DNA of 64,000 nt from DAIQNV01 sp038748775 (GTDB lineage Bacteria; Planctomycetota; Phycisphaerae; Phycisphaerales; UBA1924). The notes under the pieces were generated by a model. The model worked only from the letters and a program-made list of their open reading frames with translations, had not been told where the DNA came from and did no database searches. Location: positions 1 to 64,000 of the forward strand of contig JBCDIT010000018.1 of the NCBI GenBank assembly GCA_038748775.1, given 5' to 3'. Positions 1 through 9,187 of this stretch are shown here, in pieces; the first letter of the stretch is position 1; each line of letters opens with the position of its first letter. The position numbers were made by a program, and so were the translations under genes.

Positions 1-118
1 GCGGGGGCTGTGCCCCCGCCAGAGCGAATCAGTGGCACCCGGCACCCTTCGTCCGAGACCGTCCCCGACGACGGGGGTGCGGGGGCCGTGCCCCCGCCAG
101 GGCGAAGCAGTGGCACCC
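1..118. repeat. Two 40-bp palindrome-containing direct repeats, 78-bp period
   Basis: Bases 1-40 and 79-118 match at 37 of 40 positions. Each copy begins with an 8-bp perfect stem (GCGGGGGC/GCCCCCGC, 3-base loop) followed by a shared tail ending GTGGCACCC. The 38 bases between copies are not repeated after the second copy. The first copy starts at base 1, so the array may continue outside the window. It lies just past the stop codon of the next gene, so a REP-like or terminator role is possible but unproven. Confidence 0.7.
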
Positions 119-120
119 AG

Positions 121-1014
121 CTACAGCGGGAGTCTTCGTCGCGAGATGCGACGTACGACGCCCTGGAGATTTCCAAGAGACAAGAACTTTCGCCCTCCCG
201 GCGACCGAGAGGCCACCATCGGCCAAAGGAGACGGCACTCTCGCTCGACACGAAAGTCCCGATGCTTAACAAATGCGGGATGCGGGACCTCAGCCAACTC
301 CTCAGCGTCATTCGGAAAAGATAGATATCTCACATCATCGATTAAGAACGATCCATCGACTGTATCTTGCTGTTTCATCGCCATATCGAGGAGATAAAAA
401 AAGCGCGGCGCATCGATGATCTCGAAACACACCGAAGGAGACTCGGTATCCGCGCAGCGAAAGCGGTCCGCGAGATGTCGCGACCCAACGGAAGATAAAC
501 AAAACCCATAGCACGGTTCTGATTGCATGATTAGCTTAACATTCTGTAGATCGACGCGAGAAAGCTGCCCGCCGCTCTGGCCCGAGAACGCAACTGGAGA
601 CCTAGGCCCACCCACATGATCAAATATTAGCTGCAAGACGGGCGAAAGACATTCACCGGGCTTCTTGGACAACTTTAGCACCTCGAAGTGAGCAACTGAC
701 TCAAGTGGATCACTTCGAACATCACGAAGTTCAAGAGATCTGAAGTGCGCCAATGGACTCACAACCGTATCCCCCGACGCGATGAACGAATCAGCATACT
801 TTGGGTCGACATACTTGTAGAATCGACCGCGAAATCGGCCGCACGCGAACACGCCGGGTACCCGCGGCAGGCGAGCATAGTTAATCCATATCTCAACATC
901 GCGAGCGAAAACAGCGTCTCGCTGAATCAGCGTTGTACCAATTTTGATGTTTGAAATAGCAAACAAGTTGCGCAAAGCTCGGCCGAACCGGCTACGACGC
1001 GGCCGAGCGGTCAA
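121..1014 (-). CDS. Hypothetical protein, DUF2971-like
   Basis: This 297-residue frame (upper limit) has no signal peptide or membrane segment. Its layout recalls DUF2971-type proteins of unknown function: an N-terminal FYKYVDPKYADSF with a following PLAHFRSLE, a central CYGFCLSS, and a C-terminal FVKHRDFRVERECRLLW. The family match is from memory of these motifs. The start is uncertain: the frame opens with TTG directly after the groEL stop (TGATTG), and several nearby codons could serve. Base composition and codon use look less GC-rich than the flanking core genes, and the gene sits between groEL and a repeat, so it may be acquired. It could be translationally coupled to groEL. Confidence 0.6.
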   Translation of the reverse strand: MTARPRRSRFGRALRNLFAISNIKIGTTLIQRDAVFARDVEIWINYARLPRVPGVFACGRFRGRFYKYVDPKYADSFIASGDTVVSPLAHFRSLELRDVRSDPLESVAHFEVLKLSKKPGECLSPVLQLIFDHVGGPRSPVAFSGQSGGQLSRVDLQNVKLIMQSEPCYGFCLSSVGSRHLADRFRCADTESPSVCFEIIDAPRFFYLLDMAMKQQDTVDGSFLIDDVRYLSFPNDAEELAEVPHPAFVKHRDFRVERECRLLWPMVASRSPGGRKFLSLGNLQGVVRRISRRRLPL

Positions 1015-2643
<1,629 letters not shown>

Positions 2644-2646
2644 GGT

Positions 2647-2663
2647 TGCTCCCTTCGGGAGCA
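2647..2663 (-). promoter_or_regulatory. Hairpin enclosing the groEL ribosome-binding site
   Basis: On the minus strand the bases just before the groEL ATG form a perfect 7-bp stem, TGCTCCC/GGGAGCA, around a GAA loop. The 3' arm contains the only Shine-Dalgarno-like sequence (GGGAG), three bases from the ATG (next to ...CAACC-ATG). Folding would mask initiation. For a heat-shock gene this suggests translational control such as an RNA thermometer, although the stem is GC-rich and may be too stable to melt simply with temperature. Confidence 0.5.
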
Positions 2664-2775
2664 GGGCATCGGGAGCCGGGCACCGGGCATCGGGGCTGTT
2701 TGCCCAAGACCGGTGTGACTGTCCGAACCCTGCTCTCCCTTCTTTGAATACTCGGTTCGAGTTCTTGGTTCTGGT

Positions 2776-2997
2776 TCAGGTCAGGCCGAGCCGGATATAG
2801 GCGATCCGGTCGGCGTCGATGATGAAAATGCTCTGCCCGTCGGTGAGCTTGACCAGGTGGTCCGGCTCATCGGGAACGAGCATCGCGCTGTTGACAGTGA
2901 GCGTGGTGCTCGGCTCGGGCACGTCGGCGAAAACGAACGTCGCGGCTCGTTTGCCTTGGAGCTCTTTGAGGGCTTGGCGGAGCTGGTCCGGGGTCAT
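2776..2997 (-). CDS. Small unknown protein in groESL operon (73 aa)
   Basis: I do not recognise a family. The 73-residue product begins MTPDQLRQALKELQGKRAAT, probably a helix, and continues as alternating hydrophobic strands ending IFIIDADRIAYIRLGLT. It is soluble by appearance, without signal peptide or cysteine. The ATG overlaps the stop codon of the upstream 108-residue gene (ATGA), so the two are almost certainly cotranslated. I chose this start over the longer open frame because the upstream part overlaps that gene and contains low-complexity spacer. Its position between groES and groEL suggests a stress or chaperonin-related role, which is inference only. Confidence 0.7.
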   Translation of the reverse strand: MTPDQLRQALKELQGKRAATFVFADVPEPSTTLTVNSAMLVPDEPDHLVKLTDGQSIFIIDADRIAYIRLGLT

Positions 2998-3320
2998 CCG
3001 ATCCACCTTTCCACCACGGCGTTCACGTGGTCGACATCGAGCACCGCCTTCGACTTCAAGTAGAACGGATCGGTCTTGTCGCCCAGGTCCACCTCGTTGC
3101 CCTCGATGATGAAGCACTTGCCGCCCGACGGGCCGAAGTACGACTTGTCGGTCTCGTCGATGACGTGCTTCCACTTCGGGGGCACTGAGTCCGGGTCGCC
3201 CGGTAGCAAGAGCCGCTGGGGCTGGATCCGGAACATTCCGCCGTCGACGAAGACCTCGAGATAACTCTCGTTCTCCGGGATCGCGCTGAAGACGGCTTTG
3301 AGGAAGGCGATGTCGTTCAT
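2994..3320 (-). CDS. Small unknown protein in groESL operon (108 aa)
   Basis: I do not recognise this protein. It begins MNDIAFLKAVFSAIPENESY and has acidic, beta-rich stretches (YLEVFVDGGMFRI, GGKCFIIEGNEVDL) and an aromatic C-terminus ending VERWIG. There is no signal peptide. The chosen ATG has GGAG upstream; an in-frame ATG five codons earlier lies in spacer repeat sequence and is less likely. The stop overlaps the next start (ATGA). It lies 72 bases downstream of groES, so it is probably transcribed with the chaperonin genes. A substrate, co-chaperone or simply co-regulated role cannot be told from sequence. Confidence 0.72.
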   Translation of the reverse strand: MNDIAFLKAVFSAIPENESYLEVFVDGGMFRIQPQRLLLPGDPDSVPPKWKHVIDETDKSYFGPSGGKCFIIEGNEVDLGDKTDPFYLKSKAVLDVDHVNAVVERWIG

Positions 3321-3392
3321 GAGGGCTCCGGGCACCGAGCACCCGGCCGACCGAACACCGGTGCCCGGTGCCCGACGACCGGTGACCGATCA
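3321..3392. repeat. Low-complexity GGGCACCGG spacer
   Basis: The 72 bases between groES and the 108-residue gene are built mainly from variants of CCGGTGCCCGGTGCCC and contain ACCGGT palindromes. A shorter stretch of the same style (GGGAGCCGGGCACCGGGCA) lies at about 2670-2692 between groEL and its upstream gene. They are imperfect, non-coding and could form several alternative stems. They may affect mRNA processing between cistrons or be junk expansion. Confidence 0.5.
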
Positions 3393-3707
3393 TCAGTCGA
3401 TCACCGCGAGGACGTCGTCCTCGCTCATGATCAGCAGTTCATCACCGTCGAGCTTGATCTCGGTGCCGGCGTAACTCGAGAAGATGATCTTGTTGCCGAC
3501 CTCGACACTCAGCGGGGTGCGGTCGCCGGTCTCGGTGTTCAGCTTGCCGTCGCCGATCGCCTCGATGATGCCGCTCTTCGGGCGCTCCTTCGAGCCTTCC
3601 GGGAGGAAGATGCCCGACTCGGTCTGGGTTTCCGCCTCGTCACGACGGACGATGATCTTGTCGTGCAGGGGGCGGACGGCGACTTTGCTCTTCGTCTTCG
3701 TAGCCAT
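3393..3707 (-). CDS. groS: 10 kDa co-chaperonin GroES
   Basis: The 104-residue protein is the lid co-chaperonin of GroEL. It reads MATKTKSKVAVRPLHDKIIV, then the mobile-loop region ETQTESGIFLPEGSKERP with the hydrophobic GIFLP contact, and the conserved SGIIEAIGDGK, GNKIIFSSYAGTEIKLDG and C-terminal EDDVLAVID. I chose the ATG at 3707 because GGGAG lies nine bases upstream; the ATG at 3716 touches that Shine-Dalgarno and is too close. It heads the cluster groES, orf108, orf73, groEL. No CIRCE element (TTAGCACTC-N9-GAGTGCTAA) is visible upstream. Confidence 0.97.
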   Translation of the reverse strand: MATKTKSKVAVRPLHDKIIVRRDEAETQTESGIFLPEGSKERPKSGIIEAIGDGKLNTETGDRTPLSVEVGNKIIFSSYAGTEIKLDGDELLIMSEDDVLAVID

Positions 3708-3753
3708 GGGTTTCATCTCCCTTTCGAAACTTCCGGTTTGATGCAAATCTCAA

Positions 3754-3782
3754 ACGCCCGTCTCAGGGCGTGTTGTCAACAC
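3754..3782 (-). promoter_or_regulatory. Candidate groES operator: two adjacent palindromes
   Basis: Upstream of groES are two perfect inverted repeats. GTGTTG-T-CAACAC (3770-3782) contains, on the minus strand, TTGACA, a good -35 box. It abuts ACGCCC-N6-GGGCGT (3754-3771). No convincing -10 at 17 bases is seen because that space is taken by the second palindrome. The arrangement suggests a repressor site overlapping the promoter in place of HrcA/CIRCE, or a leader hairpin. Function is inferred only. Confidence 0.4.
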
Positions 3783-3789
3783 ACGTGAT

Positions 3790-4290
3790 TCAGTTGGGCC
3801 CCAGCCCCGAGCCGGGCCAGCGGTCGGCGTAATGACGCTGGAAGATCCGATGCAGCACCTGCAACACCAGTTCCACGTCGGTCGGCTCGCGAGGACGGTC
3901 GAGCACCGCAAACGCCCCAGCCTTCAGAGCCGCGGCGATCTCGCGCCGGTCATCCCGGGCCGAGCGCTTCCGCTTGATGACCACCGTCGGCGGGGGCTGG
4001 TCGAGCCTCTGCAGAAGATCCAGCAGCCGCACCCCGCCCTCGGGCGCCGCCGTCTCGGCCTCTTCGAAGGGCAGGCCCAGATCGACCACCGCGACGTGCA
4101 CCGGCTCCTGGCGGATCACGTCGGTCGCCTGACGGCCGGAGCCTGCGACAATCGACCGAACACCCATCGGATCGAGCAGCCTGGGCAGCCGCGCGACCCA
4201 CGGGTCCGCATCCCAACCGGCGTACGACAGCAGGAGATTGAAACGATGCCCTCCCGAAGCGGAAGATCCCTGGGTCGGGTTGGCGGGCAT
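3790..4290 (-). CDS. Receiver-like (response regulator) domain protein
   Basis: The 166-residue product looks like a single CheY-type receiver domain. A probable phospho-acceptor Asp sits in VHVAVVDLGLPF, and the C-terminal part (AALKAGAFAVLDRPREP) follows the usual layout, but the conserved switch Lys is replaced by Arg (DRPRE). The segment before it (VVIKRKRSARDDRR) is also unusual. No output domain follows. The ATG at 4290 was chosen because the upstream frame does not resemble the family. The gene ends 83 bases before groES on the same strand and could be read into the chaperonin operon. Confidence 0.6.
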   Translation of the reverse strand: MPANPTQGSSASGGHRFNLLLSYAGWDADPWVARLPRLLDPMGVRSIVAGSGRQATDVIRQEPVHVAVVDLGLPFEEAETAAPEGGVRLLDLLQRLDQPPPTVVIKRKRSARDDRREIAAALKAGAFAVLDRPREPTDVELVLQVLHRIFQRHYADRWPGSGLGPN

Positions 4291-4475
4291 ATCGGTGGTC
4301 ACTACCGGGCTACATGCAAAGCACGTGCCGATATCTTCCCTTGCGCAAACCCTTTGGTTGAAAGCCACCACCAGACGCACGGCGTTCCAAACGCCGGCGC
4401 GGGTGTCAGATTGGCAGAGCGGCCAGCCACCGCAGGGGACTGTTCTCACCGAACCCCATTTCCCCTAGATTGTGA

Positions 4476-4749
4476 TTGTTCTGTGCGACTGGAGGTCTCG
4501 CCCTCGGCTTCGAGGGCCAGTGTTCCTCTTTTTTCGGCGGACTGATCCTCGACGGGGTCGACACAGACAACTGCATCACGACCGCCGACGGCGACAGCGT
4601 CAGCACCACGACGACCACGCCGGTCTTGGTGGGCACCGAGTTGGCGATCGTCAACGACTTCATCCCCTCCGAGGGCGACGCGGTGACCTTCAACTCCGCG
4701 TTCCAGATCGTCCCCGCCCCCGCCCCCGCCGGCACGATCGCCATCGACG
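4476..4749 (+). pseudogene. 3' fragment of an exported-protein gene
   Basis: A plus-strand frame reads DGVDTDNCITTADGDSV...GDAVTFNSAFQIVPAPAP with almost every third codon base G or C, as in real genes here, and no good start (a stop lies just before the TTG at 4476). The Pro-Ala-rich end recalls the stretch before a PEP-CTERM membrane anchor. The frame then runs directly into a 145-bp inverted-repeat element at 4747, after which it is antisense to the next gene. It looks like a remnant whose anchor was lost where the element sits. The parent family is not identified. Confidence 0.4.
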
Positions 4750-4891
4750 AGCCCGCAGCGCAAGCAAGGTATCTCCCAAGCGCAGCGTTCTTCTCAACTT
4801 CACGCCTTCCTCTCTCCGCTCGCTTGCAACAAAACAAAGGCCGAAAAAGGGAAGACACAGAGGTGGTACCTCGCTCGCGCTACCGGCTCGT
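4747..4891. repeat. 145-bp inverted-repeat element, copy A (decayed)
   Basis: The element starts ACGAGCCCGCAGCGC and ends with an imperfect complement ending CCGGCTCGT; about 19 of 23 terminal bases pair. A second copy of exactly the same length is at 54961-55105. The outer 50 bases on the left and 25 on the right match that copy at roughly 80 percent, while the middle has diverged. It carries no open frame and resembles a non-autonomous MITE- or REP-like element. It sits between a truncated coding fragment and the end of the DUF900 gene. Confidence 0.6.
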
Positions 4892-4904
4892 GATCGGCGC
4901 TCGC

Positions 4905-6257
4905 TTACTCCTCGGGCCTCATGTACCCCTCGTCGAGAACCCAGAACCCGGGCGCGAGACGCTCGAGTGGACGGCCGTTCTGGATCCCCGCGTATTTGTG
5001 ATCCCTGATCGCGAGCACCATGTCCGACAGCGCCGCCGGGTGCTCGAAGAGGTACAGGTGCGAGTCCTTGGTCTTCACGCGGCATTCGATAATGTCGACG
5101 CTGGGCAGGGCGCTGACGAGCTCACGCACCCTCGGGTCGAAGTCTTCCATTGTCGCTTTCCCAAGGCGGAGATTCGACGCAAAGAAGATGTCCGCGGCCG
5201 TGATCGCCTTATCGCGTGCCGACGTGTAGATCGTAATCCGCTTTGCCGCGCGACCGGCTCGCTCTGCAACGAACCGCTGGGTGAAGACGTCCAGATCGAG
5301 ATCGGCCGCGACGAGCGTCAGGGTTTCGATCTTGGTGACGTCCGCTGGCGTCTGACCCCCGACGCGCTCACCGAATTCGTCCTTGTCGTACCCGAGGGAG
5401 AGTTGTGCGAAGGGCGTGTTCCCTTCCGCCGCGGCGATCTCCGCTTCCACCTCGCGCATCGCGGTGGTGGTGACGTCAACACCTCGCGAATGCGCGACGA
5501 CATGAACCCTTGAGATCCGATCGTTCATCGCCAGCGCGAGAAGCAGTGTTTTCAGCGACTGCACCGCGAACTCGCCCGACTCTCGGTCGTGGTTGTACGC
5601 GATCGGTTTGAACGCATCGAAACCCGCCGGCCACGTGAACAAGATCGGCACACCCCGACGCCCGATCGCGTGCCACGTCTTCGCCAAACGCAGCGAAGCC
5701 CCTTCGAACGTGTTGTTGAAACCATGCACGAAGACGATCGCCGCGTTGTCGTCGCCCTCGATCAGCCAGGGCTCCATGCACCGGTCGAAGGCCTCCAGAT
5801 TGGACAGAAACGCCGCGACCGAAGAGTCGGGGTACACCACCTGCCCGTCCTGGATCTCGAGCTGGCTCAGCGTCGACCAGATCGTTCCGCACTGATCGAT
5901 ATCGTCGACCTTGAGCCGGACATCCTCATGAGACCCGGGCGTGGTCGAGAGATCCACAAACTCCTCCCACCCCATCTCCTTGTCTTCCGGGGCGATCGTG
6001 ACGACCCCGTAGGTCACAATGTCGCCCCGCATCGCCCCGTACACCGGCTCGTCGGCCTCGGGCTCGCGCTCGTCGACACGATCGGTGAAGTACATAATCG
6101 GAATCTCAGGCGTCCGCAGTTGGTCAGGCAGCGACTCATAAAGCTGCCGCCCCTCGTCCCCGAGCATCACGTAGGGCGTCGGAGCCAAGACCGGCGCCGT
6201 GTCGCAGGCCGACAAGAACGCGAGGAACAGAGGAAGAACGAGGGCAGGTATTCGCAT
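4905..6257 (-). CDS. DUF900-type alpha/beta hydrolase lipoprotein
   Basis: The 450-residue product starts MRIPALVLPLFLAFLSACDT, a lipoprotein signal with lipobox LSAC. The body carries an alpha/beta-hydrolase core: IVFVHGFNNTF (oxyanion strand), the tract WPAGFDAFKPIAYNHDRESG, and VHVVAHSRGVDV, in which Ser of HSRG is the probable nucleophile. A catalytic His may lie in the C-terminal KTKDSHLYLFEHPA. These motifs match the DUF900/COG4782 esterase-like group; the substrate is unknown. The ATG at 6257 was chosen because it gives the signal peptide. It is divergent from rmuC, with a 41-base gap. Confidence 0.85.
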   Translation of the reverse strand: MRIPALVLPLFLAFLSACDTAPVLAPTPYVMLGDEGRQLYESLPDQLRTPEIPIMYFTDRVDEREPEADEPVYGAMRGDIVTYGVVTIAPEDKEMGWEEFVDLSTTPGSHEDVRLKVDDIDQCGTIWSTLSQLEIQDGQVVYPDSSVAAFLSNLEAFDRCMEPWLIEGDDNAAIVFVHGFNNTFEGASLRLAKTWHAIGRRGVPILFTWPAGFDAFKPIAYNHDRESGEFAVQSLKTLLLALAMNDRISRVHVVAHSRGVDVTTTAMREVEAEIAAAEGNTPFAQLSLGYDKDEFGERVGGQTPADVTKIETLTLVAADLDLDVFTQRFVAERAGRAAKRITIYTSARDKAITAADIFFASNLRLGKATMEDFDPRVRELVSALPSVDIIECRVKTKDSHLYLFEHPAALSDMVLAIRDHKYAGIQNGRPLERLAPGFWVLDEGYMRPEE

Positions 6258-6298
6258 GACCGCAGAGTACCCGCTTCGCAAAGCGATACAGTGCTCCC

Positions 6299-7627
6299 AT
6301 GACCGGTGAAACACTGGCGATCGTGATCCTCGGGTTGGCACTGCTCGTGAGCCTCGGGGTTTCTGCTTGGGCACTCACAACCAAAGCCAAGGCCGCGGCC
6401 GAGGCCGACCGACTGGCGTCGGACGCCGAACGCGCCGAATCCGACCACGACCGAGCCCTCGCCCAGCGAGACGGCGAACTCGAGCGTCTCCGCTCGCTCG
6501 AAGCCGATCTCCGACGCGATCTCGACCTAGCCCGAGAGACGATCGCTCGCTCCGAAGAACGCCTGGCGGCCACCGAATCCAAGCTTTCCGAACAGGCCCC
6601 CCTCGAATCACGCTTCGCCGATGCCTTCAAGACCCTGAGCGCCCAGATGCTCAAGGAGAGCAAAGCCGCGTTCCTCGAAGAGGCCAAGCCGGTCTTCGAG
6701 TCCGCCCACGGCAAGCAAACCGAGGCCCTCGCGCCCATCGCCAAGACGCTCGACGCGACACGCGAACGCCTCACCAAGCTCGACGAACGCGTCGCGGCCT
6801 CCTCCGCCGCCGGAGACGCCCTGCGCGAAGAGACCGCCAGGCTCACGCGCGCCCTCAGCCGCCCGGAAGTCAGAGGCCAGTACGGAGAACTCCAGCTCCG
6901 CCGCGTCGCCGAACTCGCCGGCATGGTCAGCTACTGCGACTTCGCAGAACAAGAAAGCGTCCGCGACACCGACGGCGCCCTGCTCCGCCCCGACATGGTC
7001 GTCAAGCTCCCCAACGAACGCGTCCTCGCGATCGACGCGAAGTGCAACACCTACGCGTACCTCGAGGCCGTGAACGCCAAGGACGACGCCGAACGCGAGA
7101 AGCACCTCGAACGCTTCGCCCGCCACGTCACCGAGCAAGCCAAGAAACTGGGCGAGAAGCAGTACTGGGCCCAGTGGGAGGGCAGCCCCGAGTTCGTCGT
7201 CATGTTCGTCCCGGGCGACCACTTCGTCGACGCGGCCCTCAGCCGCCGGCCCGAGCTCATCGAGACCGCGGCCGCGAGCAACGTCGTGCTCGCCAGCCCC
7301 AGCACGCTGATCGGCCTGCTCCGCGCCGTCGCCGTCGGCTGGCGCGAAGCCAGGCTCGCCGACGAGGCCCGCGAGCTGTTCGAGTTGGGCCGCGAACTGC
7401 ACGAACGAGCGGCGGTGGTCTTCGGGCACGCGTCGAGCCTGGGCAAAGCCATCCAAGCCAGCGTCGAGCGATACAACAAGCTCGTCGGCTCGATCGATAC
7501 CCGCCTCGTGCCCACGCTCACCCGATTCGAAGAGGCGGGCGCTAAGAGCGGCAAGGCGCTGGCGGAAGTCCCGATCGTCGAGACTCCCGTCCGAACGCTC
7601 GAAGCCGGTACGCCGCTCTTCGAATGA
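6299..7627 (+). CDS. rmuC: DNA recombination protein RmuC
   Basis: The 442-residue protein has an N-terminal membrane anchor (LAIVILGLALLVSLGVSAWAL), a long coiled coil (about residues 30-180, rich in Glu, Arg, Ala and Leu) and the RmuC nuclease-like domain. That domain carries GQYGELQLRRVAELAGM, LLRPDMVVKLPNERVLAIDAK, QYWAQWEGSPEFVVMFVPG and ASPSTLIGLLRAVAVGW. RmuC limits inversion at short inverted repeats in E. coli and has a PD-(D/E)XK-like fold. Length is typical. It is divergent from the lipoprotein hydrolase and followed by a separate secreted-protein gene. Confidence 0.95.
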   Translation: MTGETLAIVILGLALLVSLGVSAWALTTKAKAAAEADRLASDAERAESDHDRALAQRDGELERLRSLEADLRRDLDLARETIARSEERLAATESKLSEQAPLESRFADAFKTLSAQMLKESKAAFLEEAKPVFESAHGKQTEALAPIAKTLDATRERLTKLDERVAASSAAGDALREETARLTRALSRPEVRGQYGELQLRRVAELAGMVSYCDFAEQESVRDTDGALLRPDMVVKLPNERVLAIDAKCNTYAYLEAVNAKDDAEREKHLERFARHVTEQAKKLGEKQYWAQWEGSPEFVVMFVPGDHFVDAALSRRPELIETAAASNVVLASPSTLIGLLRAVAVGWREARLADEARELFELGRELHERAAVVFGHASSLGKAIQASVERYNKLVGSIDTRLVPTLTRFEEAGAKSGKALAEVPIVETPVRTLEAGTPLFE

Positions 7628-7722
7628 GCCGTGATACCCGACCCCTGAAATCGCTTGAAACACAGGGCCACTTCCGCTCTCATGGCGGGAACCCGTATCG
7701 AACGCGGTGAAGGGGAGATCAC

Positions 7723-9129
7723 GTGAGTGTGAAAATGGGTTGTCTCGCCGTGGCGGTGCTCGCGCTGCTCACCGTCCCGACGTTCGGCCAAGTGTCGACG
7801 TCGTTCACGTACCAAGGCTCACTCAACGGCGCCGCAGGCCCCGTCGACGACGCGCTCCCGATGACCTTCCGCCTCTTCGACGAGCCCGCCAGCGGGAACC
7901 AGCTCGGCCCAGCCGTGACGTTCCCCTCGGTCGAGGTTGAAAGCGGCGCGTTCTCCATTGCGCTCGACTTCGGCGTGCAAGCCACCGGGACCACCTCGAC
8001 CTGGCTTGAGGTCGAGGTCGACGGGTTCACCCTCACGCCCAGGCAGGCGATCACCGCCTCGCCATACAGCCTTCAGACCCGGGGCATCTACGTCGACGAG
8101 CAGGGCGACGTCGGCATCGGGACCGTTGCCCCGCAGGCATCGCTCGATATCGACGGCGCCGACACACGCGTGAAGCTCCGCTCGACGCTCACACCCGCCA
8201 CGCTCTCGTTCCGGGGCCCCACCGTCGGCGGGTTCGGGGGCACCTACTCGACGCTCTCGTTCGAAGACGGCGGCGGCGCCGAACGCTTCGATCTCTCGCA
8301 CATCAACGTCTTCGGTCAAGACTACCTCTCGCTCCGCCCCATCGATGACGCGACCGGCATCGTGCAGCTCCGCGCAGACGGCAAAGCCGGCGTGGGCGAC
8401 CTACCCTCCATCGCCCGCCTCCACGTCACCGACCGCGACATCGGCGCCTTCAACGATGGCATGCTCAACGAAACCCTCGCGCTCGAAGACAACGACGCCG
8501 TCCTTGGCATCTACAGCTCCAACACCGGCAGCTTCGGATCGGGCATCGCGCTGGGTGAGTCGGTCAACGGCACCGTCAACAACAAGTGGGGCATCGTCCG
8601 CACCACGACCAACACCGACCCCGAGCTCCGCGTCACCTACGGATCGAACACCAACTACGCGCAAAACCCCACGTCGCTCGCGTTCGTCCCGGGCGGGATC
8701 AAGTTCCCCGACGGCTCGGTCCAGGGCAGAGCCGCGATCGGAGACACCGATGACACCTCGACCAACGAGGTGTTCGGGGTCGGCACAACCCGGTACTCCG
8801 AGGGCATCGAAGTCACCGTGACCTCGTTCGCGCAACGCATAATGGTTGTGGGGTTCTTCTACCTCCAGATCCTCAACGACAACGGGGTCACCTACCAACT
8901 TATGTACCGCGAGGTCGGAAGCAACGGGCCCTGGCAAGGCGCCGCCGTGAGCCGGCAGATCGGCACACGCGACTGGTCGTCGGCCGAGCGTCGCATCATC
9001 GGTCAGACCGGCATCGTGAGCTCGCTCTCACCGGGGACGTACGAATTCGCGTTCCGGATCTCCGGATTCGTCGGCGACGACACCCCGACCAATTTCCTGG
9101 GCGTCGACATGTCCGCGGTCGCTTTCTGA
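7723..9129 (+). CDS. Secreted beta-rich protein of unknown function
   Basis: The 468-residue product starts at GTG with a strong AAGGGGAG five bases upstream. It has a signal peptide (MGCLAVAVLALLTVPTFG) and then FTYQGSLNGAAGPVDDALP...MTFRLFD, a pattern I associate with planctomycete secreted proteins and phage tail-like repeats. The centre reads DVGIGTVAPQASLDI, and IKFPDGSVQGRAA near residue 330 resembles the FSDGT-Q motif seen before tail-fibre-type C-termini. No dockerin or PEP-CTERM tail is present. It is probably an extracellular structural or adhesive protein, but the function is not established. Confidence 0.75.
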   Translation: MSVKMGCLAVAVLALLTVPTFGQVSTSFTYQGSLNGAAGPVDDALPMTFRLFDEPASGNQLGPAVTFPSVEVESGAFSIALDFGVQATGTTSTWLEVEVDGFTLTPRQAITASPYSLQTRGIYVDEQGDVGIGTVAPQASLDIDGADTRVKLRSTLTPATLSFRGPTVGGFGGTYSTLSFEDGGGAERFDLSHINVFGQDYLSLRPIDDATGIVQLRADGKAGVGDLPSIARLHVTDRDIGAFNDGMLNETLALEDNDAVLGIYSSNTGSFGSGIALGESVNGTVNNKWGIVRTTTNTDPELRVTYGSNTNYAQNPTSLAFVPGGIKFPDGSVQGRAAIGDTDDTSTNEVFGVGTTRYSEGIEVTVTSFAQRIMVVGFFYLQILNDNGVTYQLMYREVGSNGPWQGAAVSRQIGTRDWSSAERRIIGQTGIVSSLSPGTYEFAFRISGFVGDDTPTNFLGVDMSAVAF

Positions 9130-9187
9130 CCAGCGTCGGTACGCGGCGTCCGCAAGCCCCGCCGACACTGGGCCAATACACTCAGGT

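Noticed and set aside
1..118. CRISPR array
   Set aside because: Only two units, with a mainly palindromic 40-bp repeat and no third unit; no cas genes.
3741..3790. CIRCE element before groES
   Set aside because: TTAGCACTC-N9-GAGTGCTAA is not present; a different palindrome occupies the site.
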